From assembly GCA_947593655.1 (NCBI GenBank), contig CANQDS010000003.1:1-64000 (forward strand): a stretch of 64,000 nucleotides of DNA, read 5' to 3'. Both the position numbers and the translations under genes were made by a program. Below are positions 25,861-34,685 of this stretch, piece after piece. The notes under the pieces were generated by a model. That model worked only from the letters and a program-made list of their open reading frames with translations. It made no database searches and was not told where the DNA came from. Numbering within the stretch: the first letter of the stretch is position 1; each line of letters starts with the position of its first letter. Source of the DNA: an uncultured Lachnospiraceae bacterium. Its GTDB lineage: Bacteria > Bacillota > Clostridia > Lachnospirales > Lachnospiraceae.

Positions 25861-27621
25861 ATGGAACGATGGGTAGTCATCAATAAAAAAGCGGATTTTT
25901 CCGCGATCGGGGAAAAATTCGGGATCGATCCGGTCACGGCAAGGCTGATCCGGAACCGGGATATCGTTGAAAACGAGGATATCCGCCGCTATCTGCAGGG
26001 CGGAATGGCGGATCTGTATGATCCGCACCTGTTGAAGGATGCGGTTCATCTCGTGGAAATTTTGCAGGATAAAATTCAAAAAAAGCTGCCGATCCGCATT
26101 ATCGGGGATTATGATATCGACGGAGTCATGGCTTCTTACATTTTGAAAAAAGCGCTGCTGCGCTGCGGAGCGGACGTCAGCGTGCAGATCCCGGATCGGA
26201 AAAAAGACGGCTACGGCTTAAACCGCGCCCTGATCGAGCAGGCGAAACAGGACGGCATGGATACGATCCTAACCTGCGACAACGGGATTTCCGCCCTGCC
26301 GGAGATCGCCTATGCGAAATCGCTTTCGATGACGGTGCTCGTCACGGACCACCACGAGCTGCCGTTTACGGAGGAGGAGGGCCAGAGACGCGAGCTGCGC
26401 AGCGAAGCGGACGCGGTCGTAAATCCGCACCGGCCGGACTGCCCTTATCCGAACAAAGAGCTCTGCGGCGCGGCCGTCGCATGGAAGATTGTCTGCCTTC
26501 TCTATGAGAAAACGGGCATCGATCCGCGGGAAGCGGAAGAATTTCTGGAAAATGCCGCTTTTGCAACGGTGGGGGACATCATGTGCCTCCAGGGCGAGAA
26601 CCGGATCCTGGTCAAAGAGGGGCTAAAGCGCATCCATCATACCCAAAATGAAGGAATGAAAGCGCTGATCACGCGCTGCGGGCTTCTGCCGGAGCAGGTC
26701 GGCGCCTATCATTTCGGGTATGTGCTCGGGCCGTGCATCAACGCCAGCGGAAGGCTCGATACGGCAAAACGCGCGCTGGATCTGCTTTTGACGGAAGATC
26801 CGGCCGAAGCAGGACGGGCGGCGGAGGAACTGGTCATTTTAAACGAGGAGCGCAAGGCGATGACGGACCGCGGGGTGGAACTGGCGCGGGAAGTCTATGA
26901 ACGGGAAGGATACGACGCCGATCCGGTTGCCGTGATCGAGCTGCCGCAAACCGATGAAAGCATTGCCGGGATCATCGCCGGAAGGATCCGGGAGGAATAT
27001 CACAAACCGGTTTTTATCCTGACGCAGGGCGAGGGCTGCGTGAAAGGCTCCGGCCGTTCGATCGAAGCCTATTCCATGTACGAAGAGCTGTGCCGCTGCG
27101 GGGATCTTCTGCTGAAATTCGGCGGCCATCCGATGGCGGCCGGACTTTCCATGCAGGAAGAGCATGTAGGGGAACTGCGGCGGCGGCTGAATGAAAACTG
27201 CCGCCTGACAAAAGAGGATCTGATGCCGAAGATCCGGATCGACGTGCCGATGCCGGTGGACTATGCGAATTTGGAACTGGTGCGGGAATTTTCCCTTCTG
27301 GCTCCGTTCGGGAAAGGGAACGGACAGCCGGTTTTTGCGGACAGGGATCTGCGGATCGCGCGGATGTGGATCGTCGGAAAAAACAAAAACGTGCTGCGCC
27401 TTAAGCTGGTTTCTTCGGGCGGAAAGCCCCTGCAGGCCATTTATTTTGGGAATATCGACAATTTCTGTGACTATTTTTCCAGAAAATTTGGAAAAACAGA
27501 GGTAGAGCTTGCGATGAACGGGCAGGAAAATAAGATCTTGCTATCGATCGTGTATGCGCCGAAGATCAACGTCTACCGGGACTGCGAAAGCCTGCAGTTT
27601 GAAATTCAGTATTACCGTTAA
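25861..27621 (+). CDS. recJ: Single-stranded-DNA-specific exonuclease RecJ
   Basis: 5'-3' exonuclease of recombination and mismatch repair, 586 residues. DHH-superfamily motifs are present: IIGDYDIDGVMAS (motif I), TCDNG (II), VTDHHE (III) and GAAVAWKI context. DHHA1 has SGRLDTAKRAL and later KGSGRSIEAYSMYE with FGGHPMAAGL. ATG 25861 with GAGGCGG upstream is preferred; a much longer frame upstream overlaps the previous gene and is not real. Confidence 0.93.
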   Translation: MERWVVINKKADFSAIGEKFGIDPVTARLIRNRDIVENEDIRRYLQGGMADLYDPHLLKDAVHLVEILQDKIQKKLPIRIIGDYDIDGVMASYILKKALLRCGADVSVQIPDRKKDGYGLNRALIEQAKQDGMDTILTCDNGISALPEIAYAKSLSMTVLVTDHHELPFTEEEGQRRELRSEADAVVNPHRPDCPYPNKELCGAAVAWKIVCLLYEKTGIDPREAEEFLENAAFATVGDIMCLQGENRILVKEGLKRIHHTQNEGMKALITRCGLLPEQVGAYHFGYVLGPCINASGRLDTAKRALDLLLTEDPAEAGRAAEELVILNEERKAMTDRGVELAREVYEREGYDADPVAVIELPQTDESIAGIIAGRIREEYHKPVFILTQGEGCVKGSGRSIEAYSMYEELCRCGDLLLKFGGHPMAAGLSMQEEHVGELRRRLNENCRLTKEDLMPKIRIDVPMPVDYANLELVREFSLLAPFGKGNGQPVFADRDLRIARMWIVGKNKNVLRLKLVSSGGKPLQAIYFGNIDNFCDYFSRKFGKTEVELAMNGQENKILLSIVYAPKINVYRDCESLQFEIQYYR

Positions 27622-27679
27622 GAAGCTGTTGCGAAAAGAGTTCGGTCATTGTAAAATAGAAGAGATGGAGGCAATTACA

Positions 27680-28639
27680 ATGTTTGGAAATAAGAAAAAG
27701 ATCAGTCAGGAAGAATATGACCGGATGCAGGGCTCTCTGGAACGGGGCGGGCAGATCATCGGCCAGCTGGTGGAAAAGAAGGGGAACGTCGAGGCGGATT
27801 TTGCGGAGACGCGGGAATCCCAGCGGCAGATGTGGACAGACTTACAGCAGATCTCGGAGAATCTGAAATCGGTGTCGGAAGCCGCCAACCAGAACGCGGA
27901 ATCGGCGGTGGAACTCTCCCGCGTGATGAAGGAGCACCGGAACGGCCTGCAGCAGGCGGAGCGGGAATATATCGGAGTCTGTGAGAAATTAAGGCAGCAG
28001 ACGGAGGAAACGGAGCGTCTGGTGGAGGAGAATAAGCATTTTACCACTCCTTCCAAGTATTTAAACGAACTGCCGGACACACTGAAAGAACAGAATCAAT
28101 CTTATCTGGAGAAGCTGGCGGGGATGCTGGAATACGGAAAGCAGATGACGGTGCTGGCGCTGAATGCGGCGATCGAGGCCGGGAGAATGGGGGAATCCGG
28201 CCGTCAGTTTGTAGCCGCGGCGGAAGATGTCCGCGTCTGCGCGATGCAGTATGAAGAAGCGGCAAGGGGGCTGCGGGAAGAGATCCTTGCGAAAAACGAT
28301 CAGATCCATGAACTGGAAGAGACGGTGCACCATCTGGTCGGCCTGTTGAAAGACAACAATGTTTCCACGGCGAAGCTGATGCGCTCCTGCCAGAACAACC
28401 TTAAGCATGTGGAGCAGTCCTCCACGGTACGCATTTTTTCCGATGATGTTGCGCCGATGAAGGAGCTTCTGGGGAAAATGCGGAGTACCGAGGAGGAAAT
28501 GGTCAAATACGGGGAGCGCAACCAGATGCAGATCGGGGATATCGAGGAAGAGATCCGCACGCAGGAAAGGAATATGCAGGATATCGAGGATACGATCACT
28601 TCGGTGATTACGGCGGCGGCGCATTATCGTCTGCACTGA
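27680..28639 (+). CDS. Soluble methyl-accepting chemotaxis-like protein
   Basis: 319 residues, no membrane segment and no recognisable sensor domain. It is largely coiled coil. The hairpin tip [19 protein letters not shown] is a slightly degenerate form of the chemoreceptor tip that binds CheA/CheW (normally ending GRGFAVVA). GGAGG at 27667 fits ATG 27680; an in-frame ATG at 27665 is less well placed. It may be a cytoplasmic receptor or a scaffold that borrowed the receptor tip. No che genes are nearby. Confidence 0.75.
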   Translation: MFGNKKKISQEEYDRMQGSLERGGQIIGQLVEKKGNVEADFAETRESQRQMWTDLQQISENLKSVSEAANQNAESAVELSRVMKEHRNGLQQAEREYIGVCEKLRQQTEETERLVEENKHFTTPSKYLNELPDTLKEQNQSYLEKLAGMLEYGKQMTVLALNAAIEAGRMGESGRQFVAAAEDVRVCAMQYEEAARGLREEILAKNDQIHELEETVHHLVGLLKDNNVSTAKLMRSCQNNLKHVEQSSTVRIFSDDVAPMKELLGKMRSTEEEMVKYGERNQMQIGDIEEEIRTQERNMQDIEDTITSVITAAAHYRLH

Positions 28640-28675
28640 CCGGCGTATCGGATCATTAGGAGAAGGGGGGAGGCT

Positions 28676-29617
28676 ATGATCACAGAAGAGTTTTCTTTCC
28701 CGTCCAAAGACGGGAGGACAAAAGTACATGCGGTCCGGTGGATGCCGGATTCCGGAGAATTTCATGCGATTCTCCAGATCACGCATGGGATGCAGGAATA
28801 TATCGAGCGTTATATTCCGTTTGCAGAGTATCTGACCAAACAGGGGGTTCTGGTCGTCGGGCATGACCACGTCGGCCACGGAGAATCGGTCGTTTCGAAA
28901 GAAGAATGGGGGTATTTCGGAAGGCCGGTGCCGAGCAAGATCCTGACCGGGGACATGCATACGCTCCGGAGGTCGGTGCAGAATGTGTACCCGGGCGTAC
29001 CGTATTTTATGCTCGGGCACAGCATGGGTTCGTATCTGCTGCGCAAATATCTGGCGTCCCATGCGAAGGGGCTGCGCGGAGCGGTCATTATGGGAACCGG
29101 ATTTGAACCCGTCAATAAGACGAAAATGGGCATGGCGACGGTGAAGGCGATCGCGGCCCTGCGCGGCTGGCACTACCGGAGCCGCTTCGTGGCAAACGCT
29201 GCGTTTGGCAAACCGTACCGGCGTTATGACCTGACCGGAAAGGATCCGGCGAACAGCTGGCTGACGAAGGATGAAAAGATCGTAAAGCAATACTATTCGG
29301 ATCCGAAGTGCTGCTTTACGTTCACCTTAAACGGCTATATGGGCCTGTTTGAGGCGGCGCTGGTTTCCTGCAGCCGGGAGGGCGTTGCGCGGATTCCGAA
29401 AGATCTGCCGCTTTTTCTGGTGTCCGGGGCGGATGACCCGGTCGGGAATATGGGCGCGGGCGTCCGGAAAGTCTATCATATGATGCGGGACGCGGGGATC
29501 GAGGATGTGACCTATAAGCTGTATGAGAACGACCGGCATGAGATCCTCAACGAAACGGATCGGCAGAAGGTGTACGAAGATATATACGCCTGGCTGCATG
29601 TGCGGGAACTGACCTAG
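28676..29617 (+). CDS. Alpha/beta hydrolase, lysophospholipase-like
   Basis: 313 residues. Nucleophile elbow GHSMGS, oxyanion region QITHGMQEY, acid Asp in SGADDPVG and catalytic His in NDRHEILNE give a complete triad of the serine aminopeptidase S33/monoacylglycerol lipase group. No signal peptide, so intracellular. Very strong GGGGGGAGG ribosome binding site. Substrate not predictable beyond an ester or acylglycerol. Confidence 0.88.
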   Translation: MITEEFSFPSKDGRTKVHAVRWMPDSGEFHAILQITHGMQEYIERYIPFAEYLTKQGVLVVGHDHVGHGESVVSKEEWGYFGRPVPSKILTGDMHTLRRSVQNVYPGVPYFMLGHSMGSYLLRKYLASHAKGLRGAVIMGTGFEPVNKTKMGMATVKAIAALRGWHYRSRFVANAAFGKPYRRYDLTGKDPANSWLTKDEKIVKQYYSDPKCCFTFTLNGYMGLFEAALVSCSREGVARIPKDLPLFLVSGADDPVGNMGAGVRKVYHMMRDAGIEDVTYKLYENDRHEILNETDRQKVYEDIYAWLHVRELT

Positions 29618-29724
29618 TAAATAGGATGGCCGGCAAAAAGGGGTTCGGCTCAAAGCTGGCTGGTGCAAAAGGCGGCCCGGCATAAAATGGCCGGGCCGGA
29701 AGATGAAACAACGATGATATTGCG

Positions 29725-29769
29725 AAAAAGAAAAAGCGCCGCAGCGGGGAAATCGTTCCCTTCTGCGGC
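29725..29769 (-). terminator. Terminator of the PAP2 gene
   Basis: GCCGCAG (29738-29744) pairs with CTGCGGC (29763-29769). On the minus strand the hairpin is followed by a T-rich tract (complement of 29725-29735). It lies about 75 bases past the PAP2 stop. Confidence 0.7.
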
Positions 29770-29843
29770 AGTCTTTTGGCGGATGCGCACCTCGCTGTGC
29801 AATTCCGCTCGGGCGCCAAGCATCCGGCAAGCCGGATCTTGGA

Positions 29844-30500
29844 TCAGAAAGCCGCGGCTTTCCCCCATTTGTGTTTATAAACCACCCAGTACATGATGCC
29901 GGCCAAAAGGAACGCGGTAAAGACATCGAAGGTGGAATGCTGCTTCAAAAACATCGTTGCGAGAATGATGCTTACGGTAAGGACAAAGGTTAAGATCTTT
30001 GCAATCCGGTGCCCTTGAAACTCCCGGCTCTGCGCAACCGCAAAGAAAACGCCGAGCGAGTTGTACACATGGATGCTTGGAAACAGGTTCGTCGCCGTGT
30101 CGGCGGAGTAAAGCAATTCGCACAGCATTGTGTAGAAATTATGGTGCGCGAAATAATAAGGCCGCAGATAATGCCCGTTCGGATAGATCGTCGAAATGAT
30201 CAGAAAGATCGTCATTCCGGCAAACAGGAACGCGCATAACCGGTAGTATTCGCTCTTGTTGTGGAGTGCGAAGTAAGCGATCCCCCATGCCACGAAACCG
30301 AACCACAGCAGGTACGGAATGATGAAATATTCGCAGAACGGGATCTTGTCGTCCAATGCGGTGTGGATGATATGGAAATCCGTGGTGACTGTTTTCTCTA
30401 CATATTGAAACCACGCCAGATAGAAAATGAAATAGGTCAGTATCAGCAGATGCTTATACTTTTCATAGAAATCAAGAACCAGTGTTTTTGTTTTCTGCAT
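29844..30500 (-). CDS. PAP2-superfamily membrane protein
   Basis: 218 residues, about six membrane helices. The PAP2 phosphatase motifs are visible as FPSIHVYNSLG and KQHSTFDVF, with the family His residues, in the form typical of inositol-phosphotransferase-like PAP2 proteins. The start at 30500 has AGGAGG upstream at 8 bases; the longer frame begins too close to or before this site. Probably acts on lipid phosphates at the membrane. Transcribed divergently from the L,D-transpeptidase. Confidence 0.85.
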   Translation of the reverse strand: MQKTKTLVLDFYEKYKHLLILTYFIFYLAWFQYVEKTVTTDFHIIHTALDDKIPFCEYFIIPYLLWFGFVAWGIAYFALHNKSEYYRLCAFLFAGMTIFLIISTIYPNGHYLRPYYFAHHNFYTMLCELLYSADTATNLFPSIHVYNSLGVFFAVAQSREFQGHRIAKILTFVLTVSIILATMFLKQHSTFDVFTAFLLAGIMYWVVYKHKWGKAAAF

Positions 30501-30654
30501 TTTGATCATCCTCCTGTCTGCTGCATTATAGCACAGCATTTTTTCATCGACAATTCTATTTTGCGTATCTTAAGAAATATTATGAAAATCTTAATAATTC
30601 GTTCGATTTTGGGTGCGCCGTTTGTGCAAAACTACAATTCTTTTTATCCGTTTA

Positions 30655-30682
30655 TTGACTTTCCAAAACATGCTAGTATAAT
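30655..30682 (+). promoter_or_regulatory. Promoter of the L,D-transpeptidase gene
   Basis: TTGACT (30655-30660), 16-base spacer, TATAAT (30677-30682). Confidence 0.75.
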
Positions 30683-30759
30683 GAATAATACGCAGAAAAG
30701 GCCGGTGCGCGCCGATGGGGCCGCCGGGCGGATACCGGTTTACGAAAGGATGAAGGAAT

Positions 30760-32403
30760 ATGAAGAAACTTACGATGAAGGAACTGACACTGAAAAAAAA
30801 GCTTCTGATCGCTGCGGCTGCGCTGGCGGGAATCCTGATTCTGGTCTATGTCGGGTTCTCTGTTTATTTTATGAGGCATTTTCATTTTCATACGACAATC
30901 AATGGAATGGATGTTTCCGGCTATTCGGTAGAGCGGGTCAAGAAAGAGACAGAGGAGCGCGTATCCGCCTATGAGCTTCAGATCGAAGAACGCGGCGGGG
31001 AAACCGAACAGTTAAAGGGCGCGGATTTTTCCCTGAAACCGGAATGGGACGACAGTTTAAAAGAGCTGATGGATCGGCAGAACGGTTTTACATGGGCGGC
31101 TCATTTATTTCAAAAAGACAATCTGGAGAACCAGACGCTTGTTTCTTACGACAGCGGGGAACTGAAATCCGCAGTCGATGCCCTCTCCTGCATGGATGCC
31201 GAAAAGCAGGTCGCGCCGGTCGATGCGACGGTGTCGGATTATCAGGAAAACGAGGGATATACGCTGGTTCCGGCGGTTCAGGGAACGACGGTTGAGGAAA
31301 GCAGCATGTTAAGCGGCGTGGAAGATGCGGTCAACGGGCTTTCCGAGCGGTTTTCGCTGGAAGATGCGGACTGCTATGTAAAACCGGCCGTAGACGACGA
31401 CGATGAGAAGCTGTTAGCAACCATTGATACGCTGAACAAATATGCGGACAGCGTGATCACGTTTCAGGTAGGGGACAGTACACAGGTGCTGGATATTTCC
31501 ACTTTTCACGACTGGATTTCCCTGTCTGAAGATATGGAGCCGGTGATCGACGAGGAAAAAGTGGATGCTTATGTCAAATCCCTTGCGGACACCTATAATA
31601 CCTGTTACGGCGCAAAGAACCTGATGACATCTTACGGCGTTTCGGTCAGCATTTCCAACAGCCACTATGGCTGGAAAGTCGATAACGACGCGGAGAAGGC
31701 CGCAATTCTGGAAGAGATCCGTTCCGGAGAGCAGACCAGCCGCGACCTCCACTATTCGATGACGGCGCAGAGCCATAGCGGGAACGATTACGGCAATTCG
31801 TATGTGGAGATCAACCTGACCGCGCAGCATTTGTTCTTATATGTAAACGGCGGCCTTGTTACAGAGAGCGATTTTGTGTCGGGGAATCTTTCCAACGGCA
31901 ATTATACGCCGACGGGCGTTTTCGGCGTGACTTATACCGAGCGGAATGCGACGCTCAGGGGGCCGGGCTACGTGCAGCCGGTTGCGTTCTGGATGCCGTT
32001 CAACGGGGATGTCGGGATGCACGACGCAACATTCCGCGGGGATTTCGGCGGCACGATCTATAAGCGCAACGGTTCCCACGGCTGCATCAACCTCCCGTAC
32101 GGTGCGGCGCAGACGATCTTTGAACATGTATCGGCCGGCTTTCCGGTTCTGGTGTACGAACTGCCGGGAACGGAAACCGCCAAGGGAATTGCCATGGATC
32201 AGGGATACGCCGTATCCAAGGAAATCCGGGAGATCGGTGACGTGACGCTGGAATCCGAGGGCGCGATCGCATCTGCACGCGCAAATTACGATGCGCTTTC
32301 CGATCAGGCAAAAGCATATGTCACGAACTATGACGTGCTGGCCTATGCAGAGGAGACGCTCGAAAGGCTGAAAGAGGAAGCAGAGGCGGCTGTGGTGCAG
32401 TAA
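30760..32403 (+). CDS. L,D-transpeptidase with PG_binding_4-like region
   Basis: Cell-wall cross-linking enzyme, 547 residues. An N-terminal anchor (residues 14-37) is followed by an extracytoplasmic region (about 45-300) like PG_binding_4 domains. The YkuD catalytic domain (about 348-472) has the motif SHGCINLP with nucleophile C442 and an upstream His in GMHDATF. A further 75-residue helical tail (SARANYDALSDQAKAYV), similar to short wall-binding FIVAR-like helices, ends the protein. It forms 3-3 peptide links or anchors proteins. It has its own promoter and terminator. Confidence 0.92.
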   Translation: MKKLTMKELTLKKKLLIAAAALAGILILVYVGFSVYFMRHFHFHTTINGMDVSGYSVERVKKETEERVSAYELQIEERGGETEQLKGADFSLKPEWDDSLKELMDRQNGFTWAAHLFQKDNLENQTLVSYDSGELKSAVDALSCMDAEKQVAPVDATVSDYQENEGYTLVPAVQGTTVEESSMLSGVEDAVNGLSERFSLEDADCYVKPAVDDDDEKLLATIDTLNKYADSVITFQVGDSTQVLDISTFHDWISLSEDMEPVIDEEKVDAYVKSLADTYNTCYGAKNLMTSYGVSVSISNSHYGWKVDNDAEKAAILEEIRSGEQTSRDLHYSMTAQSHSGNDYGNSYVEINLTAQHLFLYVNGGLVTESDFVSGNLSNGNYTPTGVFGVTYTERNATLRGPGYVQPVAFWMPFNGDVGMHDATFRGDFGGTIYKRNGSHGCINLPYGAAQTIFEHVSAGFPVLVYELPGTETAKGIAMDQGYAVSKEIREIGDVTLESEGAIASARANYDALSDQAKAYVTNYDVLAYAEETLERLKEEAEAAVVQ

Positions 32404-32418
32404 ACGGGATTAGGCCGT

Positions 32419-32461
32419 AAAGCAGCGGATCTGTTTGTATGAAAACAATTCGCTGCTTTTT
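32419..32461 (+). terminator. Terminator after the L,D-transpeptidase gene
   Basis: A 9-bp perfect stem (32419-32427 with 32451-32459) ending in a T-run. Confidence 0.85.
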
Positions 32462-32507
32462 CTTTATCCTTTTGTATGCCTTTATTTTATAGAGAAGAGG
32501 TTGATCG

Positions 32508-33165
32508 ATGATGGAAAAATTACTGAAAAACCGGATTCCACGGCATCAAAGCCCTGCGGGAATGTTCGGATATCCGGATCGAAAACAGCGATATCATATC
32601 AAAGGAATTCGGCTGGTCGGTCAGAAACATGATCATGAAAGATACCTCCGCGCAGAGTGAATATTTTATGATGAGATCTGAAAATCTGCAGTTTGAAAAC
32701 GTAAAGCTGGACGGAAAATATTCGTTCCAATATATCACGGATGCCGTCTTTGAAAATTGCGATTTTAACACAAAGGACGCTTTCTGGCACGCCAGAAACG
32801 TTGTTGTCAGAAACAGCATGATCCGGGGCGAGTATCTTGCCTGGTACTGCGAGAATGTCACGTTTGAAAACTGCACGATCATCGGAACCCAGCCGCTCTG
32901 CTATTGCAAAAAACTCAGACTGGTCGACTGCAGAATGATCGATACCGACCTTGCTTTTGAAAAATCCGAGGTAGAGGCGACTGTAACCACGCGGGTGGAC
33001 AGCATCAAAAACCCTTTGCGCGGGACGATCGTCGTTCCGGAGGTCGGGGAAGTCATCCGGGACGATGACAGGGCCGAAGGCAGGGTGATCATCAAAGGAT
33101 CGGGAAAGGCTGGAAACGCCTTGAAAAATGGTGGTGCGGACATTATAATGAATTTAACAGAATAA
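32508..33165 (+). pseudogene. DUF3737-like gene with internal deletion
   Basis: ATG 32508 starts MMEKLLKN in one frame, then the recognisable DUF3737 sequence continues in another frame from about 32545 (GIKALRECSDIRIENSD) and is open to 33165. The intact family is a right-handed beta-helix of about 280 residues. Here the first rungs are missing, consistent with a deletion of a few hundred bases that also shifted the frame. An internal ATG (32629) could make a 178-residue truncated product, but it lacks a good ribosome binding site. Confidence 0.7.
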
Positions 33166-33190
33166 AAAGGAGCGGCGGAATGGAAAAAGC

Positions 33191-33634
33191 GTGCATATCT
33201 ATACTTTTGAAAACCGCTGTATTCAGGAATTGGATCTGCCTCTCGGCGATGAAACAACAAAGATCATCTTGAATACAAAGGGAACCAAGGATGATGTTTC
33301 GCCGGAAATGAAGAAGCTGTTGGATTATATTGACGGAGAGGAACCGAAAGACAGTTACACCAGAGAACTGGATGAAGCGGTGAAGTCAGCCAGAAAGAAT
33401 GAGAAATGGAGATTGGATTATATGACGCTGCAGATGCATTATCAGGAACAATTTGAACAGGGAATCGAAAAAGGGATCGAACAGGGAATCGAACAGGGAA
33501 ACAAGCAGTCAGCACTCCGTATGCTTCAGGACGGAGGACTGTCGCTGGAGAAAATTGCGCTGTATTCCGGGCTTACGATTGAACAGGTACAGGAACTTGA
33601 AAAGGAACTGGAAAAGGAGCTCCAGCCGGTGTAA
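33191..33634 (+). pseudogene. C-terminal remnant of an Rpn-family nuclease/transposase
   Basis: Open from a GTG at 33191 for 147 codons. The sequence (YTFENRCIQELDLPLGDETT, then MKKLLDYIDG and a repeated EQGIEKGIEQGIEQG helix) matches the C-terminal half of Rpn/PD-(D/E)XK recombination-promoting nucleases. The N-terminal nuclease core is missing. The good ribosome binding site (AGGAGCGG) serves ATG 33180, which is in another frame and closes after about 30 codons. So the gene is truncated and shifted, next to another pseudogene. Confidence 0.7.
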
Positions 33635-33673
33635 AGAACCCTGCTCATTACGTTTATACGAGGGAGGAATGAG

Positions 33674-34552
33674 ATGTACGAATTAATTTTAGCTGCCGGC
33701 AATAGTTACTATATCCAGAGTCCTGCGAAGATCGGGCTTGTCCGTTTGAACGAGACGGATGTCTGTCTGATCGACAGCGGCAGTGATAAAGAGGCCGGGC
33801 GCAAGGTCCGGCAGATTCTGGATGCGAACGGATGGAAGCTGACGGCCATTTTCAACACCCATTCGAACGCCGATCATATTGGCGGGAACCGGTATCTGCA
33901 GACGCAGACGGGCTGCAGGATCTATGCGCCGGGGATAGAGTGCGATTTTACGAGGCATCCGGTTCTCGAGCCGTCTTTCCTGTACGGCGGCTATCCATGC
34001 GGGGAGCTCCGCCACAAATTTCTGCTGGCGAAAGAAAGCGACGCCGGGGAACTGACCGGGGAGGTTCTGCCGGAAGGGTTTGAGATGATCCGTCTGCCGG
34101 GGCATTTTTTTGACATGGTGGGATTCCGGACGCCGGATCAGGTGGTCTATCTCGCAGACTGTCTGGCAAGCCGCGAAACGCTGGAGAAGTACCGGATTGG
34201 ATTTATCTATGATGTGGGCGCCTATCTGGAAACGCTTGCCATGGTAAAGACGCTGCAGGCGGAACTGTTCGTTCCCGCCCATGCGGAGGCTGCCGAGGAT
34301 ATTTCGGAACTGGCGCAGTACAACATCGACCGGGTATGGGAGATCGCCGGAAAGATCATCGAACTCTGCAGAGAGCCGCTTTGTTTTGAAAGCATTCTGC
34401 AGCGGCTGTTTACCGATTATTCTCTTCATATGGATTTTGAACAGTACGTTTTGATCGGGAGCACCGTCCGTTCGTATCTGTCTTGGCTGAAAGACACCGG
34501 CCGGCTGCATGCGCATTTTGAAAACAATCTGCTCTTGTGGGAGAGGAGCTAA
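33674..34552 (+). CDS. MBL-fold metallo-hydrolase
   Basis: 292 residues. The metal-binding motif reads THSNADHIGG (HxxxDH with the first His shifted to the THSN position). Further ligands are the His in LPGHFFDMVG, the Asp in VYLADCL and the His in VPAHAEA. The last 90 residues form a helical extension (ELAQYNIDRVWEIAGKIIEL) like those of glyoxalase-II-like clostridial hydrolases. GAGGGAGG precedes ATG 33674. Substrate unknown. Confidence 0.85.
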   Translation: MYELILAAGNSYYIQSPAKIGLVRLNETDVCLIDSGSDKEAGRKVRQILDANGWKLTAIFNTHSNADHIGGNRYLQTQTGCRIYAPGIECDFTRHPVLEPSFLYGGYPCGELRHKFLLAKESDAGELTGEVLPEGFEMIRLPGHFFDMVGFRTPDQVVYLADCLASRETLEKYRIGFIYDVGAYLETLAMVKTLQAELFVPAHAEAAEDISELAQYNIDRVWEIAGKIIELCREPLCFESILQRLFTDYSLHMDFEQYVLIGSTVRSYLSWLKDTGRLHAHFENNLLLWERS

Positions 34553-34645
34553 ATCTTTATGAGACCTATTGCCATACTCATTCCGGCAGTTTAAGAACAA
34601 GATGGATCATTTCTTACGGGCTGTAAGGCGGATGAACCATAAATA

Positions 34646-34678
34646 TAAAAAAACCAGGGAGCCGTACACGGCTCCCTG
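34646..34678 (-). terminator. GH53 gene terminator
   Basis: An 11-bp perfect stem (34655-34665 with 34668-34678) with a T-run on the minus strand (complement of 34646-34653), immediately after the GH53 stop. It may also block read-through from the convergent plus-strand gene. Confidence 0.85.
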
Positions 34679-34685
34679 ACTTATA

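Noticed and set aside
29618-29724. GGCCGG-rich inverted repeats after the hydrolase gene as a terminator
   Set aside because: Several short stems are possible but none is followed by a T-run on the plus strand.
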